DNA from: Macrolepiota albuminosa
Lineage: Eukaryota > Basidiomycota > Agaricomycetes > Agaricales > Agaricaceae
Assembly (NCBI GenBank): GCA_027475525.1
Contig: JAMWFC010000009.1
Location: 248,001-312,000, forward strand
Length of the DNA stretch: 64,000 nt
Reading direction: 5' to 3'
The stretch's first letter is position 1. Every line of letters begins with the position of its first letter. The position numbers were made by a program, and so were the translations under genes. Below are positions 33,772 to 44,849 of this stretch, piece after piece. The notes below the pieces were generated by a model that was not told the DNA's origin, ran no database searches, and was given only the letters and a program-made list of their open reading frames with translations.

Positions 33772-36700
33772 TTGATCATGAACCTGAACTCTCTAAAGAA
33801 ACGCAAGCGACCAAAAACAACAGTCATCAGACAAAGGGACCTCATCCCGTTTGCTGAGGAAAGGACACGACTCACTCAGAACACACGAGGGTTGCCAGTC
33901 CTCATAACACAACGGCTACCACTGGGTCCCGCTCCCATTGTAACTGGTGCACCATCTGCGGCATTTGCAGATGATGATAACTTTGCACACTTGGACAATA
34001 ATCCAACGGTAGATGATGTAGATGATACAATGCCCATATCCATAAGGCATGTAAAGGTGATTTGAATGTATGCTATTATTGAGAGCGAATTATTCAAGTT
34101 CATACATAGACACAGGCAGATTATCTTAACGACTTCATCAACCATGTTCCACAGTTGCTCAATGGATTGCTTGGTCGTGAATCAATGGATGACGTTACTG
34201 ATTGCCTTGCTTGTCCTGACCATTACCTCGCACAATGGCGATGCCGTGATTGCGTTGGGTCAAGAATATTCTGTTGTGGATGTTTCTGCCGCATGCATGA
34301 CTCCAACCCGTTTCACCGACCTGAAGTATGGAATGGTAGGTATTTCCAACCAATGAATATGTCGGATACTGGAGGGTATTTCTATATCCAACACAATTCA
34401 TTGCATGCAAACTGTCATCAAGGGAAGGTCAGGGTCAGGGCTCTTGAGGACCACGAGCGGAAAAAGGACATTCAGGAGCAAGAGTTTCTATGACTTGAAT
34501 ATCAACTGGATGTTGAACTTCCATCAGCGGATAGCGATCCGGGACATCTGGCAGCGCATCCATCCATGACTTCAGATTTCCTGAGCAGACTTCAGGATGC
34601 CAGCCTTGATCAAATCATGGAAGAGGAAGAGCAACAGGACCCAGAGAATAATGTGCCAATAGAAGATATTCCAGAAGATTGGCCAGCCACGAACAGGTTC
34701 TGTAAGAGCAACAGGACCCAGAGAATAATGTGCCAATAGAAGATATTCCAGAAGATTGGCCAGCCACGAACAGGTTCTGTATGGACAGATATGATTGCTT
34801 TGGAATCCAATACAACGGATTGTTCACACAACTGGAGTACACTACATCACTGTCATTTCATGTGAGTGTTCTGGGATGGATGTCTTGGTGGAGGATACCA
34901 TCCACTCGCAGCTGGTCCCCAGTACATTTGATCGGACACAAACATATTTTACAATGGCTGTGCTGGACAACTTCCGTCTGACGAATCTAGAGTGCAAAGC
35001 ATCCGCCTACCAGTACTGGCAGAAAATTGCAAGGCTGTGCTGGACAACTTCCGTCTGACGAATCTAGAGTGCAAAGCATCCGCCTACCAGTACTGGCAGA
35101 AAATTGCAAGAATAACTTCCCGATTGCATCTTCTGGTGAGGTGGATAACCTTTACCGCGAGCTACGATGACTTTCTCGTTCATGGCGGTGGCTGAAGAAG
35201 TTGAAGTGGGCAGGCTTCGGCCATGATGAATCGAGGCATCCCATGGCGCCGGACCGTGGTGAACTTGCAATATTCTGTCCAACTTGTCCCCAACCAGGAG
35301 TCAATCTTCCATCCAACTGGGAAGAAGATCCCGTCCGGTGGAAGTTCAATCGTTCTTTAATGATGGACGGCAACTTCAAGGCGGATCACGTCCGACATTC
35401 TAATCCTGCTCATGATGTATGGCATTCAGAAGGCGGTGGTATGATGGCCAGGAGGGATGAGCTCACCCACTATCTCAAGCGCGCAAAGGAACAGCCAACG
35501 GTGAGTGACATTCTTTAACTCTACCTGTCCGCCGTCCGCTCATCAATTCAATCCTGTCCGTCGGCCGTCCGCTGGACCTCCGGCTGTCCAGGGAGCTGCC
35601 TGTGAAAACACATTCAAAGCTATTGAAAAGGCCCTGATGATGAACAAGTCATGCAACATTACTGGTATTGTTGCAACGGCATGTACACGGCACGGCTGCT
35701 TTGCTCCTAATAGTGTAACAAACTTGACCCGTGGTGAAGGCCAGGTTTACACAGACTTTTCCATCACACGGGCAGTTAAGACGATAATAGTGTAACAAAC
35801 TTGACCCGTGGTGAAGGCCAGGTTTACACAGACTTTTCCATCACACGGGCAGTTAAGACGACCAACTGGATGGGATTCAGCATCTCCTACTGGTATATGA
35901 CATAGCATGCCAGTGGTGTGTCAAATTTTCTGAACAGCTTGCCGAGGCCAGAGAAGGCCTGCCAGATAATCTACTCGTGGACTTTGCAATAGGACTTCTT
36001 CATGTCCATGGGCATAAGGAGGATTGTTTTTTCCGCTTTGCCCCGTCCTTCATTTGGACTTTGCAATAGGACTTCTTCATGTCCATGGGCATAAGGAGGA
36101 TTGTTTTTTCCGCTTTGCCCCGTCCTTCATTCTGGGGCCGGTCATTTGGCTGGGGAGATAATTGAAAGTCTCTGGTCTACACTAAATGAAGTCTCACAGA
36201 TGGCCCGTATGGCTACCTTGGCACATCGGGCAGAAATCCTTGATGATCACATGTGTGACTCAAACTGGAAGAAGCTGCTTGACATGGTTCCATTCCTATG
36301 TCGAAAGTACAGGACTGCTGTTGAGATGAGAGATGCAGCTGTTCAATATTTCACCTTGACATGGTTCCATTCCTATGTCGAAAGTACAGGACTGCTGTTG
36401 AGATGAGAGATGCAGCTGTTCAATATTTCACCGAGCGATCCGTCGGAATATCAACGATTTACTAACAAGCTGGAAAGCCGGAATAGCTAAGGCAGAAAGG
36501 CTCAGAGAGGAGGGAAACCGTAAAGCAATGGATATTCTGAAAGCTCATACAATGACCTTCAATAGTGCAAGTGAAGACCGAATGGCAGCAGACAGTGGAA
36601 ACCACTCAACGGATGTTGCAGCGATGGATATTCATTCCTTCTGGATTCAACTTGCCCTTGACATTGAGGAGCAGCAGTAAGGTGTATTGCTGATGGCCCA

Positions 36701-37793
36701 AACTATTTCACTAATTGGAAGCTCAGAATTGCAATTCAGGACCAGGTTCACCGTTTGAATCGGCATGCAAGCAATGATGATCGGCAAAAGGTCGAGGCGG
36801 AAAGAGAAATATTAAGGGTTCGACTCAATGTCCTTGCTGCTTCTCAGGACAGGAGCGGGTTCATTGCTGGTGGAAGGCGGACTGCCCCCCTGGAACTGGA
36901 TGAAGTTCCCGGAGCCTTTGACGACAATGAAATGGCGGAAGATGGACAACCAGCGGATCTGCTGGTACCGCCGGTGGATAACCTTGAACCAACGGATGTA
37001 GTTGTTCCAGAAGATTTTGAAATCTCCTTCCCATCTATGATCATGGGTAATGTCTCACCATTAACAATGATAGAGCGCAATCTGCGCTTGATTCAAATTG
37101 AAAGGCTCCTGCAAGCCCTTCAGGAATTCATTGCAGAGAAATCATTCCTATATTCTCATGTCATCTGGGTCGCCCCAAGCAAGAATGTGAAAACTCGAGC
37201 TCGCGCATCTCTTCAAAGAATCCAGGCCTCAATCCTGGTGAAGGCTCATGCCTATGCACAATGCCGCAGTGCTCTGCTGCGACTGGGATCGGACCCCAGC
37301 ATTCAGAGAAAGTATCCAGTTCTACAGAAAGTGGATTTGAATGCAAGCACAGCTATACGAGATCCCAACATTCCTGGTTCATCAAGGATCAAGGTATCTT
37401 GGATATGGCACTCTAATTCTGATGCAGAAAATGAATCTGCAACTATTTCTGAATGTGAGTCCTCTTGTTAACATTTCCGTTATCATTACATCCGTTCGTG
37501 AACATATCTCTTCAGTTAATCGTGTTCATTATCTACGTGCTAGAGCACAACGCAGCAGATGGACAGAGGAATGTCAGCTTGTCACGAGTGAAATGGAGTG
37601 GACAGTTCGGTATTTCTTCAACCAGGCAGATATTTGGTCGAAGCGTGGTATGTCAGTGAAGAAAAGAGGTCTCCAGTCATATGCCCACAAAAAGGTGGCC
37701 ATGTGGCAAGAATTGGCCTTGATGGCAATTGATAAATTTAGGTGGGTGCTTCCTGATTTTATTCCCCCCCAAACTGCAAGAGATCCGCTGTGA
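33772..37793 (+). CDS. KDZ transposase with CxC2 cysteine cluster
   Basis: Order of blocks: N-terminal basic region; CxC2-type cluster from 34,204 (CLACPDHYLAQWRCRDC, then HDSNPFHRPEVWNG); ISCECSGMDV near 34,860 and NFRLTNLECKASAYQYWQKI near 34,970; GELAIFCPTCPQPGVNLPSN near 35,255. The putative catalytic acids follow: Asp in MMDGNFK (35,366), Asp in YDIACQW (35,899) and Glu in GEIIESLWSTLNE (36,155 or 36,164). The conserved C-terminal VNRVHYLRARAQRSRWTEEC lies near 37,520. Several short introns are needed. Five 77-bp duplications (34,628; 34,956; 35,708; 35,979; 36,278) break the frame and must be collapsed. The order and motifs fit KDZ transposases of mushrooms, enzymes proposed to cut and paste DNA by a DDE mechanism. 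After collapsing, most blocks read through without stops, so the gene may be intact. Confidence 0.8.
34628..34781. repeat. 77-bp exact tandem duplication
   Basis: 34,628-34,704 repeats as 34,705-34,781 in the transposase. Confidence 0.9.
34956..35109. repeat. 77-bp exact tandem duplication
   Basis: 34,956-35,032 repeats as 35,033-35,109 in the transposase. Confidence 0.9.
35708..35861. repeat. 77-bp exact tandem duplication
   Basis: 35,708-35,784 repeats as 35,785-35,861 in the transposase. Confidence 0.9.
35979..36132. repeat. 77-bp exact tandem duplication
   Basis: 35,979-36,055 repeats as 36,056-36,132. With one copy removed the YDIACQW block runs in frame to the GEIIE block. Confidence 0.9.
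36278..36431. repeat. 77-bp exact tandem duplication
   Basis: 36,278-36,354 repeats as 36,355-36,431 in the transposase. Confidence 0.9.
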
Positions 37794-37801
37794 AAATGGT
37801 G

Positions 37802-37901
37802 GATGCAGAGACGGATTGATGTGACAGATGCAGAGACGGATTGATGTGATGGATGCAGAGACCAATTGATGTGACAGATGCAGAGATGGATTGAACTGAT
37901 G
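37802..37901 (+). repeat. 25-bp tandem repeat, four copies
   Basis: Units starting GATGCAGAG at 37,802, 37,827, 37,852 and 37,877 with a few differences. It lies just after the transposase stop. Confidence 0.85.
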
Positions 37902-38041
37902 GATGCAGCTTGCTGCCATCAGTGGATGATCGGAACGGATTTGTGACAGTCACGTGCAATGGAATTGTTGAAAATCACTTTTGTTTACAAGGCACAAAAA
38001 TCTGATACATAGCAGTATCCGCTTCTACAAGCAAGAGTGCA

Positions 38042-40295
38042 ATGGCGTCTACCTCTGTACCACACAATGTCTTGTCCCAAGCTACTGTACTAGAAAATTT
38101 GCAAGAGGTTGTTGACTACATCGAGTCATGCCTCATTGCAGCACTTTCCATATTTGGCAATCTTCCGCCAAGTCTTGAAGCGGAAGAGGCATGGATTATC
38201 CAGCATCTAGACAAGGAGTTGGTAAGATAACTTCAAAATGTGTAAATATATTAGGATCTGACTGTGTGCCATAGAACTTTGTATTGTCATATCTGGGGGC
38301 TGCATCACTGAATAATGTGGTCTGCAATGTCCCAGACATTATCAAAAGCATGAGCCGATTTTTCCCTCTCCAAAATCAGCAAACTTTGCCCACAGAGATC
38401 CTGGAGTTTGTTGATGGCCGTCAAGGTCTTATCAGGAATCTGTATGGCTGTGATTGGTGGAACCACATTGGCCGAGAGGATGTTCAGGTCTTAAGCAATG
38501 AAACGCTGGAGCATTGCCTTCTCGTACATCAGCAAGGCTTCCACTCTCTTGAAAGCTTCTTGGCATGCAACCGCCGGCCGCCCATGACATTGCCATCCGA
38601 TGGATTGGTGTCCGTCCCAGCACCAGACGATTTGCTCCGTGTGTTTGCAGGTAGCGGATCCACCAGGGGCCACCAGCAGACGCTTCTAGCCCTAGACAAG
38701 TGGCGGTCGCTGGATAGGACGGAACATGTGCCAACGGCCAACGATATGATCCGCCTGTTTGCTGGCAGCAAGTCCGTTGCTGCTTCTGTTGTCAGTTCCG
38801 TTGCCAGGTCCGTGGATCCTGCTCGGACAGGCCAATTGACAGGCATCGAGTCCCATACCAACAGTATTGATGGTGAGCAGCCTGATCCTCAAGACTGCCT
38901 CTCCATGGCCCATCCTACCACTCTCCCTGATGTCGACTCTCCCCAATGGCCATCCTTGACACATATCGAACCCTCGAACGCACAACATCCATTCCACCAC
39001 CTCTACAGTCAGAGTAAACCTGGACTGGTGTATGGCCCTACAATGGAAAACTCTCGCGTTGTGGTTCAACCGGCATCCCAACTTCCTTCTGCCCCAGCAG
39101 CTCATGTCCATGGGACATTCAGGGAGCTGGGGGAAACTGACGACGACCAGGTGGATATCCCTAATCCGCCCCAGCAGCTCATGTCCATGGGACATTCAGG
39201 GAGCTGGGGGAAACTGACGACGACCAGGTGGATATCCCTAATCCATCCATTAGTGACCCTGCTTAGAGGGTATCCCTCCTTTGTTCATTCCTGCGGAAGA
39301 GGAGACGGAAGACGAATCTTTGCCGCCTTTGTTCATTCCTGCGGAAGAGGAGACGGAAGACGAATCTTTGCCGCCTTTGTTCATTCCTGCGCAAGAGGAG
39401 ATGGAAGAGGATTCTTTGCCTCCTTTGTTCATTCCTGCAGAAGAGGAGACCGAAGACAATGATTTGCCCCCTTTGTTCATTCCTGCAGAAGAGGAGATGG
39501 ATGACGATTTTTTGCCACCTCTATTTATTGTTGGTGAAGGAGCAGAAGGACTAACAGCGATGGAGACCGTGGCAGCCAGTGATGGCAGACAAACAGAAGT
39601 CCAGAGCAGTGGACGTATGGCGACCGAGGATGAAGAAAACCTTCCACTGCTATTTCTTGTGACGGCAGAAGAGACGGATGGAGGCATGGCAGCCGATGAC
39701 AAAGAAAATCTTCCACTGCTTTTTGATGTAATGGCTCTTCAAATCCCGTCTTTCCCCTTCCAACAATCTCCTTCTCCAACCCTATCGACTGGTAACAATG
39801 TCCAGGAGTGGGAGGAATATAAGACACGTATGACTCGACGTGAGGATCAGAGAAGAATTAACAAATTGTATCAACAACGTGAGTATAATTTGGCACTGGT
39901 AATCATAGTTAATTTATTTCAACAGAACAAGAATTTCGCGAATTGTATCAACAACGTGAGTATAATTTGGCACTGGTAATCATAGTTAATTTATTTCAAC
40001 AGAACAAGAATTTCGCACTAGAGCAAAACATGGTCGATGTAGGCCCATTGGCCCTTTCAATCAAGCTGGTCGTACTGATGATGTGTCTGTTGATATGTCA
40101 GAGTCACCCTCACCATCTTCATCGTCAGGCCTGATAGCAAACTATGAAGACATCACACTTCCCAGACCTCAAGGGCCATATACACCAGACAACTTTGCAT
40201 TTTTGACAGCAGACTACCTGCTTGATGAGGATTTGTTCTATTCAGACACATTACATGAATCTAATGAAGAGGAGGAATACACATCGGACGAGTAA
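38042..40295 (+). CDS. KDZ gene D: unknown protein with acidic 16-residue repeats
   Basis: Exon 1 is 38,042 to about 38,220 (MASTSVPHNVLSQATVLENL start). After a ~60-bp intron comes a long exon with DWWNHIGREDVQVLSNETLE near 38,455 and two related motifs, APDDLLRVFAGSGST and ANDMIRLFAGSKS. Then a run of about five 16-residue units (LPPLFIPAEEETEDES) with 48-bp period at 39,281-39,525. A further intron in 39,880-39,930 leads to the acidic C-terminus ending ESNEEEEYTSDE and a stop. The 77-bp duplications at 39,091 and 39,864 must be collapsed. No catalytic motif is visible. The acidic repeats suggest a protein-binding or activation-like segment (inference). It sits in the element on the same strand as the transposase. 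Confidence 0.55.
39091..39244. repeat. 77-bp exact tandem duplication
   Basis: 39,091-39,167 repeats as 39,168-39,244 in gene D. Removing one copy puts the acidic repeats in frame. Confidence 0.9.
39281..39528 (+). repeat. 48-bp coding minisatellite, ~5 copies
   Basis: TTGTTCATTCCTGC recurs at 39,281, 39,329, 39,377, 39,425 and 39,473, each encoding a 16-residue acidic unit. Unlike the 77-bp repeats it keeps frame and has diverged, so it is biological. Confidence 0.85.
39864..40017. repeat. 77-bp exact tandem duplication
   Basis: 39,864-39,940 repeats as 39,941-40,017 across an exon/intron border of gene D. Confidence 0.9.
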
Positions 40296-40640
40296 TTTAA
40301 TCCTTAGTTACTATAATTCTTGGCTTTTCAGTTGGTTATTTTTCGTCAAGATTATCCATCCTGTTGTGCCACTGACAAATCCATTATAAATCTGTTTGAT
40401 CCATTACCTCCAGTTGTGCACTAGAAGGAACATAAAGTGACAATATTCTGCTAGACCACAGGACATTCTGTGGATTATACATAAATATCACTCTAGTATT
40501 GTGTACTAGGCTACAGCACTTTACTACAGACATTTCAATTAGTTTGGACAGGACTCAGGTCCACTAAGATTAACCGTCCCATTGTTTTGTTCCGTTATGC
40601 CACTCTCATGAACGCAAAAAACAACACACTCTTCAACGAT
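40296..40640. other. KDZ internal, non-coding
   Basis: Between the stop of gene D and the right tRNA-like set. No coding content seen. Confidence 0.5.
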
Positions 40641-40737
40641 TACACAAGGGGGACTCGAACCCTCGAATTGGGCAGTAGAAAGAATATAGACGTAAATAAC
40701 AATTAGTAAAACAAAGTTATGTCATGTCTAATGATGT

Positions 40738-40817
40738 GCACTAGTGGGATTCGAACCCGGCTCTTGTGCACAATATGAAATATCAATGTATCAATATTCC
40801 ATTCGACCACAGATCCT
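40738..40817 (-). tRNA. tRNA-like unit, right set
   Basis: Minus strand GGATCTGTGG start, A-box TGGTCGAATGG and B-box GGTTCGAATCC both consensus, end CTAGTGCA. The middle holds a short inverted AT repeat instead of an anticodon arm. A B-box-only relic lies just before it (40,643-40,675). Confidence 0.5.
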
Positions 40818-40893
40818 TACCAAAAATTAGTACAGTTTACATCTAGTGCAAAAATGCAGCAGTATAAAAAGACACCATTATACGTCATTATGG

Positions 40894-40968
40894 TGGACTA
40901 GGGGAGTTGAACCTGCCACTCCACACAATACTGAAAATTGAGTGGGTTAGATCAACTACCATAGGCCA
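40894..40968 (-). tRNA. tRNA-like unit, right set (degenerate)
   Basis: B-box GGTTCAACTCC is near consensus. The A-box region (TGGTAGTTGA) has lost its conserved A. Confidence 0.3.
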
Positions 40969-40999
40969 CTGACAGGCAGGTTTGACCCCTTCTAAGTAA

Positions 41000-41079
41000 G
41001 CGCCTGTGGTACAATGAAATATTGATAAATTGATATTTCACATTGTGCACAAGAGGTAGGTTCGACTCCTGCTAGTGCA
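41000..41079 (+). tRNA. tRNA-like unit, right set
   Basis: GCGCCTGTGGTACAATG start, B-box GGTTCGACTCC, end CTAGTGCA. It is the inverted counterpart of 27,541-27,617, and the flanking DNA up to about 41,200 matches as well. Confidence 0.45.
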
Positions 41080-41396
41080 TATTTGAGCAGCAGGCCGCTG
41101 ATGTCCGCTAGCATCATTAATGTGATCTGTTTAAAACTCCAGAGATTTCTGCAGTGGCATAGATTGCTCATCTTTGTGCATGTGGTCATTCCAGATCTCA
41201 TGACTATGCGCAACTTCGTCCAACCCATACCCGCTTCAGTAATTTCTAGCGTTTTTAACGGATCAACTTGATGATGCTAGCGAGTGATGAACAGATATTT
41301 TATTAGGGCTTACAGGCCCTATTAAAATATTTGTCACTAGCAGGAGTCCAACCCGCCTCTCAATATTCCATTGTCACCATTAGACCCCATTAAGGT

Positions 41397-41479
41397 GGAG
41401 TAGGGGGAGTAGAACCCACCGCTGTACACAATATTGAATATCAATAAATGAATATTCCACTGAACCACTGGGACTGGTT
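41397..41479 (-). tRNA. tRNA-like unit, inner end of right arm
   Basis: Inverted copy of 27,070-27,150. The A-box TGGTTCAGTGG is conserved; the B-box is GGTTCTACTCC. Confidence 0.4.
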
Positions 41480-41590
41480 GCACCGCTGATGTCAGCTGGC
41501 TCACATGCCGACGTCAGCTACCGTCTGCTACCGTCCGCTGGCATGCCAGCGGACAGCGGACACTCACGCACCCTCTTCCGCCCTTCCTCC

Positions 41591-41744
41591 TCTTTCTCCC
41601 CAGTGCCATCCTCTCCACTCCCCACACTACCTCACACGCCACCCCCGTCCACCACATGCACCCCGCTTCTTTCTCCCCAGTGCCATCCTCTCCACTCCCC
41701 ACACTACCTCACACGCCACCCCCGTCCACCACATGCACCCCGCT
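41591..41744. repeat. 77-bp exact tandem duplication
   Basis: 41,591-41,667 repeats as 41,668-41,744. The left arm has a single copy at the matching place. Confidence 0.9.
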
Positions 41745-42224
41745 TTCCTCCTCCTCCCTGACCTGACGTCCGACGTCTGCTACGTCCGCTGGTGTACCAG
41801 CGGACACCCACGCTCCTCCCCTTCTCCCTTCCCCCTCTTTCTCCCCACCCCCATCCCTCTTCCGCCACCCCCCACGCTCTCCGAGACGCCACCTCATGCG
41901 GTGGACACCCACACACCCCGTTTCCTTCTCTTCCGCCCTGATGCCAGACAATGCCGGAGATTGCCAATGGATTCCTGTGGATGCCGACGGATGCACGACG
42001 GATGCCAGCGGGTCATGATGGCTGCCGACGAACTCCAACGGATGCCAGCTGATGGCCAGCTGATGGCTGCTAATGCCAACGCCCCTTTCAGGCCATGAAA
42101 ACTCTTTTGGGAGGTATGCCACCCCCCTTCCACCTCAAAAAATCCATACGGGAACCTGCAGAAACGTAGGTGGGCGTCCGTTCATTGTGTTATCCGACCT
42201 TTGAATCTATCCGTTAGTAATGGA

Positions 42225-42304
42225 CCTGTGGTGCAACGGTTAAATGTGTGTTCCGTTGCTGGAGGCTTTCCCAAGGCTGGGGGTTCGATTCCCCCCCACA
42301 GGCA
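42225..42304 (+). tRNA. tRNA-like gene in right arm
   Basis: Same structure as 26,207-26,286 with three base differences. A and B boxes, acceptor ends and T-arm are all kept. Both copies point toward the nearer end of the element. Confidence 0.5.
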
Positions 42305-42970
42305 TATGGCAGGCAAGACAAAGTTACTTTTTTCCTTGGTCCAACCAGACTCCGTGGACCTGCGTAGGCCTCTGTGGATGTCTGCTGGTGTCCTGCGCAG
42401 GCCTGGGAGGGCCCGCGTAGGTTTGAGTCCGTCGACGTACGTCTGCGTGGATGTCCGCTGGTGGCTTGCGTAGGCCTGTGTAGATTTTCAGGGCCCTTTC
42501 ATGGACGTACGCTGGCATCGGGGGTGGGAAAAGGATGGAAGGGGAGACACGCAGCCTTGAGTTATTGCAGGGAGGAATGGAGAGGGGAGGGAAGTGGGGA
42601 ACCTCGAGGAGGGTTTATTCATGCCATGAAGTCCGCCAATGGAGGAGGTTTTCACTCGTGTGCTGATGCCCACCGGCGGCCGCTGATGCACATTGACGTC
42701 TGCTAGTGTCCGCTGGCATCCGCCGGGCCTGCGTGCGCATGTGTGTGCCCGCCTTTTATCGATCCACTGGACCGTGTCATACAGCACATTGTGACACGTC
42801 CGCGGCTCTGTATTCTATGGCACTGTGGGGACTGCTCCGCTCCAGTGTAGCGGACTCCGCTGGACATGTATGGTACAGCACAAAGCGGGCTCCCGTACAA
42901 CGTATGACACGTACCGTTGTGATGTCTCTATGTGCCAAATGGGGTGAAGCTGTGTAAAGCAGATAGTAGG

Positions 42971-43800
42971 CACATTTATGCCTATATAGGCATGTCCAAG
43001 TTCAGTAACTTGGAGGGCTGGGCAATGGATGTATGTACCCACCTCGCCATGTGCTTATACAGAGATGACCATATGGAACAAGAACAAATTTTTGTTTTGC
43101 TCAAGTTCTTGGCTGGAGAGGCCATGAAGTGGTTTTGATGAGCAGTATTGCACGTCAACCAGGTCCAGTATGATTGGATGTTCAAAGGAGTTCTTACAGG
43201 ACTATATGATCACTTTGTGCACCCCTTGATACTACAAGATGCAAGGCAGGACTTCCAGTCCCCCAAGTATACTGAGAAGTTGGATGTACAAGGGTTCTAC
43301 AATACCCTTAACAACCATGCCCAGAATATGGCAGTATATCTGGATGGATACACCATGCTCAAAACATTTCTGGATGGTATCCCAGCAGACATGCGCTGCT
43401 ATCTGATATGTGAGGATGGGCTGTTTTCAAAGGTCAATGATGTGGAGGAGTTTGTGGCGTATGCCATAAAATATGAGCAGTCCTTTAAGACTGCTAACCA
43501 CTATGAGCATCATAGTGGATACAAAGGAGGAAGCAGGTGACTACCGTCTGCTGAGGCATCCTCATGAGGTCAGCATGTAGAGACCTTCCTAGCTAAGAAG
43601 GCCAACTTGGATTGTGACTGCAATATGTGGTTTGTGGTATGCAGAGCTCCTGTGGCAAATTGAGGGCAAAGCTGCCCACAACCAGAATGGGCACCGGACG
43701 GAGAACATCTTAAGCCAAGGCCAGAAGTCAAGCTGGCCAACCCACCTGGTCAGACAGGGACCTGCTTCGCATATGGCCAGCCAGGCCACTATGCTACTAA
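42971..43800 (+). pseudogene. Gypsy gag core and broken zinc knuckle
   Basis: Frames carry WAMDVCTHLAMCLYRDDHME, then VQGFYNTLNNHAQNMAVYLD and GIPADMRCYLICEDGLFSKV, typical of fungal Ty3/Gypsy gag. A stop near 43,137 and another at 43,538 interrupt it. In another frame near 43,755-43,800 a knuckle reads CFAYGQPGHYATNC, where the second Cys of CX2CX4HX4C has become Tyr. The gag begins right after the KDZ right end, consistent with KDZ insertion into gag. Confidence 0.75.
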
Positions 43801-44559
43801 TTGCTCTGTGAGGATGGGAGTCCTGAAAAGAGGTATACACCTCACACCCACCTTCGTGCTGCACATACTGCAGCTGCAAGTGGGAGTGATGGAGATATCT
43901 CTGCCAAGTCTGAGGCTGAGCACCCCACAAATGACCAAAAGCTCCCAGAGGAGGCATCAGACACTAAGCCTGAGAGTGTGGTTATGAAGAGGGAGGAGTA
44001 CGTCACAGTAGATGTATACAACAATGCCTATGACAACAAGTACTACAGTCACAAAAGCAACTCTGAGTGCCTAGCAGCAATGATGGATTGGCCATCTTCA
44101 AATGATCACAACAAGAATAACGTTGTACAGATGAAAAAGGTGACTTTTTGTCAAGCAGAGGGCACTTTGCAGTGTCCTACATTAAAGCGGGCAGACAAGG
44201 AGTATCTGATCTTGTATGTGGATGTAAATGGCTACAAAGCATGGACCTTATGGGACTCTAGAAGTACTACTTTAGGTATTATGCCCCAATTTGCCCACAT
44301 ATATGGAATTTCTGTACAGGAGTTAGACATGCCATTGGCATTGCAGCTGGGCACTGTAGGGAGCTGTGCTATGGTGCAGTATGGGACAAACATAACTGTC
44401 CAGACACCAGGCTCACATAGCTGGGAATATATAGATGTAGCAAACTTTGATTGCTATGACATGATACTGGAAACACCATTCATGTGGCATAACAAAGTCA
44501 TGCTAGACTTTGAGCACTGCCAGGTGCTAGTGAATGGGAAAGTAATCCCAGCAGAATGA
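43801..44559 (+). pseudogene. Gypsy aspartic protease region
   Basis: The frame is open for 252 codons. The catalytic motif is altered: LWDSRSTTLGI, where DSGST is expected, so the Gly next to the active Asp is Arg. Downstream DCYDMILETPFMWHNKVMLD matches the end of fungal Gypsy proteases. The N-terminal half is an acidic linker. It is inactive by sequence. Confidence 0.75.
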
Positions 44560-44849
44560 GCTATGGCAGACAACACCGATAATTGCCTGCAACATCACTG
44601 TACTATGGAGAAGCATAAGGATTCTCCCTGACTTGGTTGGTGCAAAGTGCTGGTAGTGGAGGATGTGGATGAGGAAGTACAGGCTATGCCTGGACTGAGC
44701 TCAGACCACAACATGGTGATGATAAGTGAGGAGGAGTATTAAGCCTCCAAGACAAGAGATGAGCAAATACTCGCTCCTGATGTTTGAGGCACAAATCCTC
44801 CAGATAAACAACAGCAAAAGGCAAAAAAGCTTGAGGACTCAGTAGACAC

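Larger units (their letters stand above)
24597..42930. mobile_element. ~18.3-kb KDZ-superfamily DNA transposon
   Basis: Ends are inverted copies: CACAACGGTACGTGTCATAC at the left and its complement ending at 42,930. The inverted arms continue inward, with breaks, to about 27,617 on the left and 41,000 on the right. Inside lie four genes: A (+) 28,774-31,000, B (-) 31,160-33,500, transposase C (+) 33,772-37,793 and D (+) 38,042-40,295. Sets of tRNA-like units lie at 27.1-28.6 and 40.6-41.5 kb. The left arm carries an LTR insertion (24,826-25,724). It sits in the gag region of the Gypsy element. The target duplication is unresolved: only AT flanks both ends if the element starts with CACAACGG. 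Its high CpG content against a CpG-poor host element suggests a later arrival. Confidence 0.75.
41390..42930 (-). repeat. KDZ right inverted arm (main part)
   Basis: Complement of the left arm without the nested LTR. It holds the second copy of the arm tRNA-like gene, the 22-bp palindrome at 41,533 and one 77-bp duplication. Differences from the left arm are mostly C/T and G/A. Confidence 0.75.

Noticed and set aside
39281..39528. 48-bp repeats as part of the assembly artefact
   Set aside because: Different period, multiple diverged copies and preserved frame show they are genuine.
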